Below are positions 47,611-56,972 of a DNA stretch of 64,000 nucleotides, one piece after another. The position numbers were made by a program, and so were the translations under genes. The DNA comes from Mangrovimonas sp. ST2L15. Its GTDB lineage: Bacteria > Bacteroidota > Bacteroidia > Flavobacteriales > Flavobacteriaceae. The stretch is taken from contig NZ_LBIQ01000035.1 in assembly GCF_001280515.1 (NCBI RefSeq), positions 186,001-250,000 on the forward strand, given 5' to 3'. The notes beneath the pieces are model-generated. The model made no database searches. It worked only from the letters and a program-made list of their open reading frames with translations, and was not told where the DNA came from. Numbering within the stretch: the stretch's first letter is position 1; each line of letters opens with the position of its first letter.

Positions 47611-48087
47611 TTAATAGGGAGTTTTGTCAATTTTTTCCTTCCAATTTTCAAAGATTTTTATTCCCTTTTCTTGTAAGATCTGTTGAAATGGTATCAATCT
47701 TTCAGTTGTCTTTTTATCTATTTCCTCATAAATAAAATGGTCATCAAAGCCAATTTCACGAGCATCATCTTTATTGCATGCGTAAAAAACTTTTTTGGGA
47801 CGTGCCCAATAAATGGCACCTAAACACATGGGGCAGGGTTCACATGAGGTATAAATAACACAATCTTCAAGTTGAAAATCGTTTAAATGTTGACATGCAT
47901 TCCTTATGGCTGTTACTTCTGCATGGGCCGTAGGGTCATTGGAGGATGTAACACAGTTATGTGCCTCGGCTATGATGTTTCCATTTTTCACAATCACACA
48001 ACCAAATGGGCCTCCTGCATTTTTATCCATGCCCTCTTTAGCTAAGTCAATAGCTCTTTGCATAAATTCTTTGTCTTGAATGGTCAT
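47611..48087 (-). CDS. Guanine deaminase-like nucleoside deaminase
   Basis: A 158-residue cytidine-deaminase-fold enzyme. The zinc site is TAHAEVTAIRNA (His55, Glu57) and PCxxC in SCEPCPMCLGAI (Cys85, Cys88). The C-terminal CNKDDAREIGFDDHFIYEEI closely matches the Bacillus guanine deaminase (GuaD) family, which converts guanine to xanthine. Hence purine salvage or catabolism. It is followed by the serine-hydrolase gene 6 bases upstream on the same strand and probably shares its transcript. Confidence 0.88.
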   Translation of the reverse strand: MTIQDKEFMQRAIDLAKEGMDKNAGGPFGCVIVKNGNIIAEAHNCVTSSNDPTAHAEVTAIRNACQHLNDFQLEDCVIYTSCEPCPMCLGAIYWARPKKVFYACNKDDAREIGFDDHFIYEEIDKKTTERLIPFQQILQEKGIKIFENWKEKIDKTPY

Positions 48088-48093
48088 CAGGCT

Positions 48094-49752
48094 TTATTCA
48101 ATTTTTTTGGCATTCTGAATGACGCCATTTTGGTGTAAATCAAGACTGGTAATTTTACCTTGAGTGTCTTTTTTAAATATGATTTTCGCTTCAACTACTT
48201 TTAGAAAAAAGGTGTCTTTACTTTCAGGGAAAACTTCAAATTGCGGCTGTCCTGTAGCTTGGGTGAAAAGTTTGTTTCCATTTTTGGTAAAGGTAAGTAT
48301 GAATCCAGGCATCAATTCATATTTACCAACATAGGGCTCTATTTCTTTTTCGGTCAAGGTGATAGTTTTTCTTTCCGCAGGAGGAAGTTTGTTTGTAAAG
48401 ATGCCTATTTGGGTATTGGATGGTGATTTGAATGTAACCTTTTTGACACCGTCTTCCTCAAAAAAATCATACGTATAAATAACATCTTCAAATAGATATT
48501 GATTCTCTGATAATGGAAAAATAGGAAGCTTGGTGCTTCCTTCTCTTTGACTGTATAGTTTGCCTTCGTCTAAAGTGATATGTCTTACAATATCATTTTC
48601 AAATTGATAAGCACCTAACCATTTATTTAATTGGGTCTCATTTAAAGTAATAGCGTCTTTAACATTAGGAAGCGGTTTTCCAATCGCGATGGCTGCAATT
48701 TTATTGGCTAAACCAGTTACATTTTTGCAGGAACAATTACTTAAAGCAGAAACAAATATGTCTTCTTTTGGAAAGTAAATTCCCATGGTTGTATAACCAA
48801 AAATTCCCCCTCCATGTGAAATGGCTTGGGAACCTTGAATAGTCATTTCACTTAAGCCATACCCATAATCAATATGCTCACCATTGTTAAGGGTAGAACC
48901 ATGAATGGCCAATTCATAGGAGGCATTGGTAATCAGTTTGTAAGAATTGAGGGCATTTTGCCATTTCAATAAATCTGTGGTGGTAGACATCAAAGAACCG
49001 GCTGCATATGGAATGGTCATGCTAATATAATTTGAGTTAGCAAACCCTTGTTCCACTTGTTGGTATCCAGAGGCCCTTTTCATTATTATTTCTAAGTTAG
49101 AGCCATAATAGGAACTAGACATGCCCAATGGTTTAAAAATATGGTTGTCAATAAAATCTTCATAGGTTTCACCGCTTGCTTTTTCAATGATATAGCCTAA
49201 AAGGATATATCCAGAATTATTATATCTAAACTTTTCTCCCGGCTCAAAATCCATGGGTTCGTTTTTAAAGGTGTCGATCAATTCCTGCGGGGTGAAGTCG
49301 GTTCGTGCTTCTTGAATAAAACTGGGCATATCTGTATAGCTTTTGATGCCCGAGGTATGATTAAGAAGATGGTGAATCGTGATTGACTTTCCATGTGTTG
49401 GGTAATCTGGAAGGAACTTTGTAATGTCATCTTCAAGCTTCAGCTTTCCTTGTTCTTTTAACATAAGAACAGCAATTGCAGTAAACTGTTTGGTAATAGA
49501 GCCAATTTCAAATACATTGTCAGGTTTCATAGCAACGTTCAATTCGATACTGGCCATTCCAAATGCTTCTTTATAAATGGGTTTCCCATTTTTGGCTACT
49601 AAAATTGATACCCCTGGTCCTCCTTCGGGATATTCTTTACTAGCTAAGGCGCTTATGTCATCTTCAATGGATTGGGCGAAAAGACTGGCATTTAAAATTG
49701 TTGACAGAAAAAGGAGCAGTAGAAATGGTTGAGGGATTTTTGGTTTTTTCAT
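48094..49752 (-). CDS. Class C beta-lactamase-type serine hydrolase
   Basis: A 552-residue exported protein: signal peptide 1-27 (ending LFAQ), a serine beta-lactamase/esterase domain (about 30-370) and a C-terminal DUF3471-like domain (about 370-550). Catalytic motifs: SITK at 85-88 (Ser85, Lys88), YNN at about 177 and HGGG at about 320. It is probably a penicillin-binding-like peptidase or esterase, not a resistance enzyme. Starts 6 bases upstream of the guanine deaminase gene. Confidence 0.88.
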   Translation of the reverse strand: MKKPKIPQPFLLLLFLSTILNASLFAQSIEDDISALASKEYPEGGPGVSILVAKNGKPIYKEAFGMASIELNVAMKPDNVFEIGSITKQFTAIAVLMLKEQGKLKLEDDITKFLPDYPTHGKSITIHHLLNHTSGIKSYTDMPSFIQEARTDFTPQELIDTFKNEPMDFEPGEKFRYNNSGYILLGYIIEKASGETYEDFIDNHIFKPLGMSSSYYGSNLEIIMKRASGYQQVEQGFANSNYISMTIPYAAGSLMSTTTDLLKWQNALNSYKLITNASYELAIHGSTLNNGEHIDYGYGLSEMTIQGSQAISHGGGIFGYTTMGIYFPKEDIFVSALSNCSCKNVTGLANKIAAIAIGKPLPNVKDAITLNETQLNKWLGAYQFENDIVRHITLDEGKLYSQREGSTKLPIFPLSENQYLFEDVIYTYDFFEEDGVKKVTFKSPSNTQIGIFTNKLPPAERKTITLTEKEIEPYVGKYELMPGFILTFTKNGNKLFTQATGQPQFEVFPESKDTFFLKVVEAKIIFKKDTQGKITSLDLHQNGVIQNAKKIE

Positions 49753-49847
49753 TGTTAATAGCTTTAACTTAAAAATATAAAAAATAAAATAAATTTGGAT
49801 GTAAGTATTTTAATAATAGCGGAATAGGAGTGGGGTTGGAAAGTTTT

Positions 49848-50753
49848 TCACATGATATATTCTCCGTCAATGGGTTGGACGGGTTCAGGAATGTTTTCTT
49901 GCCCCAAAGCTTCAAGCAAATTAATTTCTATGGTTCGAGTAATTTGGTCTAAAGGAATTCCTGAAGCAATGTCTTCAAATGGATTTAATAAGGACACCCC
50001 AATTTTATAGGTTGTAAGAAAGACATATCCAATTAGGATGCCTGCAAAAATCGACCAATAGCTTATGTAGTCTGATGATACTAGGGTCACGCAAATAATA
50101 AAAATCCAAATAAACATTTTGGTGTAATAGTTATAGCTGGGAGGAAATACCGTATTGGCAATCCTTTCTGATTTACCCATTTGATCACAAAAACGCGTGT
50201 TGGCTCGATTCAACTCCATAAATTTAAATCCGTCAATAAGGCCTCTTTGGTAGAAATCGTTCAGTAAATTAGTTTGTAAACCCAGTATGCCATTGGGAAT
50301 GTTTGAATAGGTTTCCACCTATGTTAAGTCTTCGGGCTCCAGAAATTTTCTGTAGTCAAAATCATCAGATGCTCTTAGATTTTTCTTCAGGGCATATAAA
50401 AATCCCAAATGATTGTAAATAGCTCTCTGTTTTAAATCGTCACCCAACTGGTCATCTTCGGAGTTTAAATAGCTCAAAATTTGCCTGCTCCAACTTCTCG
50501 AGTCATTGACCAATTCGCCCCAAATTTTTCGGGCTTCCCACCATCTATCATAAGCCTGACTGTTTTTAAACCCAATAAAGAAAGAAAGCGCTGTCCCTAG
50601 AATGGAAGGTAATAGCAAAGGTATCTGTATATGATGTTGAATAATAAAGTGATAAGAAAAATAGGTGACTATACAGATAATGATGTTTATAACGAAATGC
50701 TTCCAAGTTCCTTCAATAACTCGGGTAATTCGCACCCTTTTAGAAATAAGCAT
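49848..50753 (-). pseudogene. Bestrophin-family channel gene interrupted by an in-frame TAG
   Basis: The first 144 codons (start ATG at 50753) end in TAG at 50319-50321. The frame then continues unbroken for 156 codons, starting GTG ETYSNIPNGILGLQ, to TGA/TAA near 49848. Together they give 300 residues, the usual length for bestrophin-family (UPF0187/YneE-like) proteins, including GSRSW-type SRSWSRQILSYL in the first part and YISYWSIFAGILIGYVFLTT and NPFED in the second. A single codon, TAG, is the only defect, located where other members have an ordinary residue. It may be a recent pseudogene, read through, or restarted at the GTG. Confidence 0.78.
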
Positions 50754-50820
50754 ATCTATGATTTTAAATAAGTATTCTAAAGGTAATTAATTTTATAGCA
50801 ATACCTTAAGGAAACAAACA

Positions 50821-53031
50821 TCAATTGGATGAATCCTGATATTTGGCAATTTTTGATAATAATATCTCAATCTTGTAGGGCTTTGAAATGTAGTCGGTCA
50901 TACCTGAGGCCAAACACTTTTGTATTTCTGAAGTAATGCTGTTGGCAGTCATGGCAATAATGGGAATTTGTGATTGAGAAGCTTCGATTTCTAGTTTTCT
51001 TATCATCTCGGTTGCTTCACAACCATCCATTATCGGCATGTGCATGTCCATTAGTATGATATCAAAAGCCTGTTTTTTATAAAGATCTATGGCTTCTTTT
51101 CCGTTTTTTGCAAGTGTCATATTTACATCAGGGATGTAGTAATTCAAATCATCTTGAACAACCATAATATTGAATTCGTCATCCTCAACTAAAAGCACAG
51201 TTAGGCCTGTAAGGCTTTTTCCTAGTTGGTCTAAAGAAATTCCTTGAAGATCATTTTCAGTATTGGTAATATAATTTTGGGTTTTTGCCGGCAATTCAAA
51301 ATAAAAATCACTACCTCTATTTTCTTTACTGTTAACCCAAATCCTGCCACCTTGTAGTTCAATGAGTCTTTTGGATATACTCAAGCCCAGTCCAGTACCC
51401 TTGTAAATTTGTGATTTCGATTTGGCTCCTTGTTCAAAAGTTTCAAATATTTTATCAATTTGAGAGGTTGGGATTCCTATTCCTTGGTCAGAAATTTTGA
51501 ATATCAGACTACTTGGTGTGTTTTTAGACTCCACAGAGATAGATATGGTTCCCTTATCACTAAATTTTATGGCGTTGCTGATAAGGTTGATCAACACTTG
51601 ACTAAGTCTTGCTGCATCTCCCAAAATTTGATCTGGAAAGTTTTGGGAGAAGTGGGTTTCCATACATAATCCTTTTTCCTCTGCTCTATATTGCAGGGAT
51701 TGCACTGTACTCTGAACAACGCCTTTTGGAGAAAACCATTTTTCTTCAATTTTTAGTTTGCCTGATTCTATTTTTGATAAGTCCAATATATCATCCAATA
51801 GTACCAAAAGATTGTCTGAACTTGTTTTCATAGCCTCCAAATAGGGCTGTTGATATTCGGGATGTTTATTTCTGATTAAGTTGTTCGTGATGCCCGAAAT
51901 GGCATGCATAGGCGTTCTTATTTCATGGCTCATGTTGGCCAAAAATTGCTCTTTGTATTTTTCTGATTGTTCGGCCCTCGTTTTTTGAACCTCGATTAAT
52001 TTTTTCTGTTTCTGAATAAATTGCAGTCTATTAAATAGATAAATGAGCAACATACCTAAAATAAAGGCAACCATAAACCCTATCCATTTAATTCTTTTCT
52101 GATTGGTTAATTTTTCCTCATTGAGTGCCTCACGAAGTTGCATTTGGTTTCTTTGGGAAACCAGAAGTTCTAGGGAATTTTTATAGGAATTTATTTGTCT
52201 GTCCAATTGATCATACAATTCAAAATAATAAATGGCATTTTTATAATCTCCGAGTATGCCGTAAATGTCCTTTAACTGACTAAAGGCATTCGCCTGTTGT
52301 TGGATCAGTTTGTTTTCAATGGCAATCTTTTCTCCTATTTTGGTATAGTAAAGAGCGCTGTCAGCTTCCTGCATGTTTAAGAAACAGGTGCCAATGTTGA
52401 TGTTTCTGTGACTTAGGTTTCTTGAATTTGTAGTGTTAAGACTTAATTTGGCATGTTTTAATGCTTCGGTAGGGTTTTCTTCGATAAGGATGGTATAAAA
52501 ACCGTAATGGCTATCAGATAGCATTTCCGTATCCTTTAATTTTTCGGCTTCAATGTATAGTTCTTGCATAATTTCCTGGGCTTCATCTTTTCTGCCCAAT
52601 AGGTATTCATTAAAACCGATACTGCTTCTAAATTTGAAAACGTTCTTATTTTGATTTGCCTTTTTGGCATAATCAATGGCTTTTAGATAGTAGTCATTGC
52701 TCTTCTCATAATCCGCATTGGAATGGTGTAACCAGGCAATACCACCATAAACAGATGGTGCTATATTAAGGATGCTTGCAATATGAATATTTTTATTTAC
52801 AAGTGGTTCAAGAGATAGACCATCGCTAAGTGCTTGACCGTAGTTGGCAATTTTCTCTAATTCTAGGCGAAATAGTTTCTCCCTTATCAAGATTTCATTT
52901 TCGATATCCTCATTTGAAGTTGCTTTATCTAATAATAATTTGAGACTGTCCAGTTCAAATGTTACTCTAGGTTCTTGGGCCATAAAGCTGAGGTGGCCAA
53001 GTAAAATTGCTATGAGGACTATTTTTTTCAA
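50821..53031 (-). CDS. Hybrid sensor histidine kinase with TPR sensor region
   Basis: A 736-residue membrane protein: signal peptide 1-18, a helical TPR-type repeat region in the periplasm (about 30-290), a transmembrane helix (about 316-335), a coiled coil, HisKA with His369 in MSHEIRTPMHAISG, an HATPase with DQGIGI (515-520) and GTGLGLSISKR (545-555), and a C-terminal receiver (about 611-728) with Asp662 in MDMHMPIMDG and Lys717. It feeds the Hpt and LytTR proteins encoded upstream on the same strand: a full phosphorelay (kinase-receiver-Hpt-regulator). Confidence 0.92.
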   Translation of the reverse strand: MKKIVLIAILLGHLSFMAQEPRVTFELDSLKLLLDKATSNEDIENEILIREKLFRLELEKIANYGQALSDGLSLEPLVNKNIHIASILNIAPSVYGGIAWLHHSNADYEKSNDYYLKAIDYAKKANQNKNVFKFRSSIGFNEYLLGRKDEAQEIMQELYIEAEKLKDTEMLSDSHYGFYTILIEENPTEALKHAKLSLNTTNSRNLSHRNINIGTCFLNMQEADSALYYTKIGEKIAIENKLIQQQANAFSQLKDIYGILGDYKNAIYYFELYDQLDRQINSYKNSLELLVSQRNQMQLREALNEEKLTNQKRIKWIGFMVAFILGMLLIYLFNRLQFIQKQKKLIEVQKTRAEQSEKYKEQFLANMSHEIRTPMHAISGITNNLIRNKHPEYQQPYLEAMKTSSDNLLVLLDDILDLSKIESGKLKIEEKWFSPKGVVQSTVQSLQYRAEEKGLCMETHFSQNFPDQILGDAARLSQVLINLISNAIKFSDKGTISISVESKNTPSSLIFKISDQGIGIPTSQIDKIFETFEQGAKSKSQIYKGTGLGLSISKRLIELQGGRIWVNSKENRGSDFYFELPAKTQNYITNTENDLQGISLDQLGKSLTGLTVLLVEDDEFNIMVVQDDLNYYIPDVNMTLAKNGKEAIDLYKKQAFDIILMDMHMPIMDGCEATEMIRKLEIEASQSQIPIIAMTANSITSEIQKCLASGMTDYISKPYKIEILLSKIAKYQDSSN

Positions 53032-53062
53032 CTCAGAAAATGATTTACCTTAAGGTTAATGG

Positions 53063-53824
53063 TTATAAATTTCGATTCCAATTTGAAAAGGTATCCTTCC
53101 TACGTCTTGAAATAGGTATTTCTTTATGGTTTGAAAGAACCACATAGTTATGGTTGGATTCTTCCAGAATGTGAGATTTATTGATGATAAAAGATTTATG
53201 ACACCTAAAAAAACCTTTACCCTTTAAAAGGTCTTCAAGGTTTGAAAGTGTTTTGGATACCAATTCCTTTTTCTGATTGACCAAATGGATTAGACTGTAA
53301 TTACGCTCTCCTTCAATATGAATAATATCATCGAGCGGTATGAATAAGTCTCCTTGTTGTGTTTTTAATGTTAGTAAGTCATCTTTGTTTGATTTAGTCT
53401 TAAGGGTACTTATAGTATTTTTTAAGTTCTGGGTTTGATCCAAATGATTTTTTTTGAATCTGGAAATGGCATTTTTTAATTCTTCCAGGTCAAAAGGTTT
53501 TAATAAATAGTCCAAAGCATTGGATCGTATGGCCTTAATGGCATAATGTTTATAGGAAGTAATGAAGATGATTTTAAAAGGGAGCTCATCAAACATTGCG
53601 AGCATTTCAAACCCGGTCATATCAGTCATTTCCACATCCAAAAAAACCAAATCGGGATTTAGTTTTTTAATAAGCTGAATGCCTTCATGGCCATTGGAAG
53701 CAACACCTTCCAAAGAAATTTCTGGAAAGTAATTGAGCAGTTTATCCTTTAATAATTCTTGAATAAAGGGATCGTCATCAACAATGACGCACCGCAATGC
53801 GGATATTTTGTTAGTTAGTTTCAA
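53063..53824 (-). CDS. LytTR response regulator
   Basis: A 253-residue response regulator. Receiver (about 10-125) with acidic pocket DDD at 16-18, phospho-acceptor Asp63 in FLDVEMTDMTG and Lys109; LytTR DNA-binding domain (about 150-250) with IIHIEGERNYSLIHL and FFRCHKSFIINKSHI. LytTR proteins bind paired imperfect 9-bp repeats. It overlaps the Hpt gene by 14 bases and is 31 bases from the kinase gene, so all three are one transcript. Confidence 0.93.
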   Translation of the reverse strand: MKLTNKISALRCVIVDDDPFIQELLKDKLLNYFPEISLEGVASNGHEGIQLIKKLNPDLVFLDVEMTDMTGFEMLAMFDELPFKIIFITSYKHYAIKAIRSNALDYLLKPFDLEELKNAISRFKKNHLDQTQNLKNTISTLKTKSNKDDLLTLKTQQGDLFIPLDDIIHIEGERNYSLIHLVNQKKELVSKTLSNLEDLLKGKGFFRCHKSFIINKSHILEESNHNYVVLSNHKEIPISRRRKDTFSNWNRNL

Positions 53825-54182
53825 GATCGATAATGGTGCTGTGCACCTCTTTAATAGCTTGTTCTAAATTAAGAATTATATCGTTAACCATCGCAGTAAG
53901 CTCTGAGAAAGGCATGGTTTTAAAATCGAGCTCTAATTTATGAATATGATGACTAATTGATTGAATACCAAAAAACTGTAGCTGTGGACTCATTTTGTGA
54001 ATGATTTGCCTAACCTGCTCTCGATTCTTTAAAAGCAAAGCCCGATTAAGTAAGTCTAGTCTTTCTGGAATCAATTCGTTGAACTGGTTGAGGTATTTGA
54101 GAATTTTGTCCTTGTCACCTCTTGATATGCCATAAACATGTTCAAGGTTGATGTATTTGGTATGGTGGCTATGACTGGTCAT
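53811..54182 (-). CDS. Hpt domain phosphotransfer protein
   Basis: A 123-residue single-domain histidine phosphotransfer protein. The four-helix bundle contains IHKMSPQLQFFGI with likely phospho-acceptor His62, the position corresponding to the conserved Hpt histidine motif (HxLKG-like). It probably transfers phosphate from the hybrid kinase receiver to the LytTR regulator. First gene of the phosphorelay operon. Confidence 0.83.
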   Translation of the reverse strand: MTSHSHHTKYINLEHVYGISRGDKDKILKYLNQFNELIPERLDLLNRALLLKNREQVRQIIHKMSPQLQFFGIQSISHHIHKLELDFKTMPFSELTAMVNDIILNLEQAIKEVHSTIIDLETN

Positions 54183-54244
54183 AATAATTCTATAAAGGAG
54201 ATTCTTAAAGTTAATGCATTTATTTATAAGTTATTAAATATTTA

Positions 54245-54292
54245 ATCAAACGGTTTTTTATACAAAAACTACCGTTTGATCAACCGTTTGAT
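54245..54292. promoter_or_regulatory. Three-copy 10-bp repeat, candidate LytTR operator
   Basis: The 10-mer ACCGTTTGAT occurs at 54271-54280 and 54283-54292 as direct repeats 12 bases apart, and once inverted as ATCAAACGGT at 54245-54254. It resembles the LytTR consensus [TA][AC][CA]GTTN[AG][TG] (8 of 9 positions). It sits between the divergent phosphorelay operon and the lipoprotein gene at 54422. Confidence 0.55.
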
Positions 54293-54421
54293 AAGAATGT
54301 TTCTATAGGATAAAAACAATTTAAAAATCAATAGATTAGGTTTTAATATTGCTCGTAGAAATGATTTCCGCCTAATTAATCGTTTCAAAATAATGTGCTA
54401 TTAATCTAAAATCTAACTATT

Positions 54422-55066
54422 ATGAAAAATTCAATTTTACTTTTATTTGTGCTATCGGTTATTACTTTTTCGTGCTCTGATGAGGGAGTGAATGATAGTA
54501 TTGAGCAAGACCTTAATTTGGGGAAAAGCAACTATATGGTTGAACTTACAAATCGACTTTCTGAAAGTCAAGAATTCAAGGAAATCATTGCGGATAGACA
54601 ACTCCAAAAAAAAGGAGAAGGAAATGGTCTAGGTTTGCTTTCTGATGGTTATAGTTTGACATATTTCGCTATTACCGAAGAGGAATTAATTTTTATTGGA
54701 GGATTGGGGACAATACAACAAATGCCTAATGGCAAAGCCAAGTTTTCAATTCATACAACTGATCCTTCAGGTGCTATTCTAAGTATCGCAACATTTATGT
54801 CTACTCATACGAGCACTTGTGTTGATGGACCGCAAGGAACGTTCAATTATAACTTGATAAGTGAATATGAGGAACTTGAGCTATTCCCCGGATATATTTT
54901 GTATTTGCCAACTGGCGTAAATGCATCAGCTGAATCTGCAAATGGTCATTGCAATGTGAATAATGCGGTACCCATCTATGATGAAACCTATACTTGGGTT
55001 GGATGTACTGATCCAACAGATTCAAAAGTTATTAGCTTGAACAATGGTAGCTTGTCTGTAAATTAA
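54422..55066 (+). CDS. Hypothetical lipoprotein (possible phosphorelay target)
   Basis: A 214-residue lipoprotein (lipobox TFSC at residue 18). No domain recognised. It has a mid-region with LFIGG-like strands and two Cys pairs. It is divergent from the Hpt/LytTR operon, directly beyond the repeat operator, so it may be a target of that regulator (inference). It is followed by a terminator. Confidence 0.62.
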   Translation: MKNSILLLFVLSVITFSCSDEGVNDSIEQDLNLGKSNYMVELTNRLSESQEFKEIIADRQLQKKGEGNGLGLLSDGYSLTYFAITEEELIFIGGLGTIQQMPNGKAKFSIHTTDPSGAILSIATFMSTHTSTCVDGPQGTFNYNLISEYEELELFPGYILYLPTGVNASAESANGHCNVNNAVPIYDETYTWVGCTDPTDSKVISLNNGSLSVN

Positions 55067-55096
55067 AAATAAACTCCTAATTAACCAACTAAATGA

Positions 55097-55127
55097 GCTC
55101 TCAGGATTTCTCTTGAGAGCTTTTTTT
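55097..55127 (+). terminator. Terminator after the 54.4-kb lipoprotein gene
   Basis: The stem AGCTCTCA/TGAGAGCT with a T-run of seven ends the transcript, just before the stop of the convergent transglutaminase gene. Confidence 0.88.
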
Positions 55128-56130
55128 ATTTGTCACCAACCTTTACTGTATGGGTAGCCACAATGTCATCGCCAACTTTTAAATGGACATCATAAGTCCC
55201 TTTATGTTTAAAAGCATATTTAAAAGAAATCTGTTCGCCTTCATTTTTTATATCATATATAGAAAAGGGCCGTTGTTCCACACCCACAAAATGTACTAAG
55301 GAGATGGAATCTTCAAATTTCGGATTTAGAGGATGTAAACTAAAAATAACTTCCTGACCCTTCTTGGTTGCAATTTGGAATTCCCTTGGATAAACTGGGA
55401 CTACTTGGTTTTTAAAGGTTTCTCCATAAACGATAGGGGCTGGAACAAATGGATTTTGAGCCAGATCATCGTTAATCAACCATTTTTTGTCCAACGGACG
55501 ATGGCTTAGAGAAAAAAGCACAGGATCTGCTAAAAAGTAACCTTCATTAAAATCTTTAATGAATACATCCCTTATAAAATATCCACTGGACCAAGTAGCG
55601 TCACATAAATACCACTTATTATTTAGTTTCACTGCATTCCAAGAATGATTTGCGATATCAAGTTCTTCAATATTGGCCTCGGCTGTTCGTGCATATCCAT
55701 TAATAATCTGACATTCAATATTCGCTAAAAAGCATAACTCCTTTATTAAATAAGCATAACCCGTGCACATGGTTTTTTTATTTTTGAGAAGCTGTTTAAA
55801 CGCCTTTTTTTTGAAGGAGTCATTCCAGTCTAAATAGGAAATACTATCATTTTTAAATTTTTTCCGTTTCCTACTAACCTTAGAATCCTGAGAAGCATCC
55901 CCTTGAATATTATAACAAACCCACGTATAAATAGCTCTGAATTTTTCAACATCAGTGGTGAGATTGGAAGTTAAGCGCTGAGCAAGTAAGGGTAAATTGT
56001 CAATGCTCCTGCCGTGATTTAATTTGGCCATGTAATCGGCCTTTGCAAAATCTACCGTATTGAAATCTGAAATTTGCCCAAAGCTTAACTTCCAAATGAA
56101 GAACAAGCCTATCAAAAAGGAATACTTCAT
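55126..56130 (-). CDS. Exported transglutaminase-like protein
   Basis: A 334-residue exported protein: signal peptide 1-20, then a transglutaminase-like domain (about 60-190). The triad is Cys122 in KTMCTGYAYL, His162 in ANHSWNAV and Asp177 in LCDATWSSGY. The rest is a beta-rich C-terminal region (about 220-334). It may be a peptidase or a protein-crosslinking/binding enzyme. Gap of 3 bases to the next gene on the same strand; both likely co-transcribed. Confidence 0.85.
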   Translation of the reverse strand: MKYSFLIGLFFIWKLSFGQISDFNTVDFAKADYMAKLNHGRSIDNLPLLAQRLTSNLTTDVEKFRAIYTWVCYNIQGDASQDSKVSRKRKKFKNDSISYLDWNDSFKKKAFKQLLKNKKTMCTGYAYLIKELCFLANIECQIINGYARTAEANIEELDIANHSWNAVKLNNKWYLCDATWSSGYFIRDVFIKDFNEGYFLADPVLFSLSHRPLDKKWLINDDLAQNPFVPAPIVYGETFKNQVVPVYPREFQIATKKGQEVIFSLHPLNPKFEDSISLVHFVGVEQRPFSIYDIKNEGEQISFKYAFKHKGTYDVHLKVGDDIVATHTVKVGDK

Positions 56131-56133
56131 GGT

Positions 56134-56799
56134 TTACTTGGATTTATAAACTTCTTTTACAGCAACTTTTCCCATTAAGATATAGGAATCGGAATTCATG
56201 TTGACTTTTAGTTCTAATTGAGGTGAAGATTCATCCTCTATAACCACTTTTTGGGATTCCATACCTATAAAGCTAAACAAAAGCACATCGCCTTTTTTTA
56301 ATTTTTTAGGAAACTCAAAATACCCATCAAAATTTGAGGTTGTTCCAATATTCGTTCCTTGTAAAAGAATGGTTACGCCAGGTAATGGTATTGAATTTTC
56401 CATAACCACACCTGAAACTGTTATAGGGTTATTTACAACCTGGTTTTGTATGTTATCCCTATTATTAATGGAGTCTGTTTGTTTGATTACATCTTGGGCT
56501 TGTAAATTGTGTAGAGAGAAAAAGGAAATACAAGCCAATCCAATGCCTTTAAAGAAATTAATCTTAGTCTTGCTTATCGGAGTTGCAAAAGCGGCTAATT
56601 GTGATTGCTTAAATCTACCACAGGTATTATTATTCTCTTTTGAACTGAAGTAAAGAGAGATTTCTTTATGGTCCATAGTCGTGAAATCGACTACTTCATG
56701 CTTGCAGGATTGACAAAATCCACCGTTAGGGGTTTTGCTAAATGAATTGAAATTCTCTTGGCAAGGTGTTTTGATGTTTAAGTTAAATTGATTTTTCAT
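56134..56799 (-). CDS. Membrane protein with Cys-rich N-terminus and carboxypeptidase-regulatory domain
   Basis: A 221-residue protein. The cytoplasmic N-terminus has an unusual Cys-rich arrangement (PCQENFNSFSKTPNGGFCQSC and a later CGRF) that could bind metal. A single transmembrane helix (about 82-98) separates it from an external CarboxypepD_reg-like domain (about 125-200, ITVSGVVMENSIPLPGVTIL, GTTSNFDGYFEFP). Such a combination is common in Flavobacteria next to envelope proteins. Partner function unknown. Confidence 0.8.
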   Translation of the reverse strand: MKNQFNLNIKTPCQENFNSFSKTPNGGFCQSCKHEVVDFTTMDHKEISLYFSSKENNNTCGRFKQSQLAAFATPISKTKINFFKGIGLACISFFSLHNLQAQDVIKQTDSINNRDNIQNQVVNNPITVSGVVMENSIPLPGVTILLQGTNIGTTSNFDGYFEFPKKLKKGDVLLFSFIGMESQKVVIEDESSPQLELKVNMNSDSYILMGKVAVKEVYKSK

Positions 56800-56915
56800 G
56801 ATTTAGAAATTTAAAGTTTCTCAAACCTATTCAAGAATTACCCATGATAAAATCCATACTTAGCAAAAGCTCCCTTTGGTTGAGTTAAGGGGGCTATTTA
56901 ATGAGGCTGTCGCCA

Positions 56916-56947
56916 ATAAAAAAGCCACTTCGTTGGGAAGTGGCTTT
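56916..56947 (-). terminator. htpG: Terminator of htpG
   Basis: AAAAGCCACTTC/GAAGTGGCTTTT is a 12-bp perfect stem with a 5-base loop; a T-rich run follows on the minus strand. Confidence 0.88.
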
Positions 56948-56972
56948 TATTTTTCATTTATGTAAAGACCAT

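Noticed and set aside
49848-50753. Two separate functional bestrophin genes
   Set aside because: Both halves are in the same frame, share one family domain and meet at a single TAG, so one interrupted gene is simpler; a split pair is kept only as an alternative.
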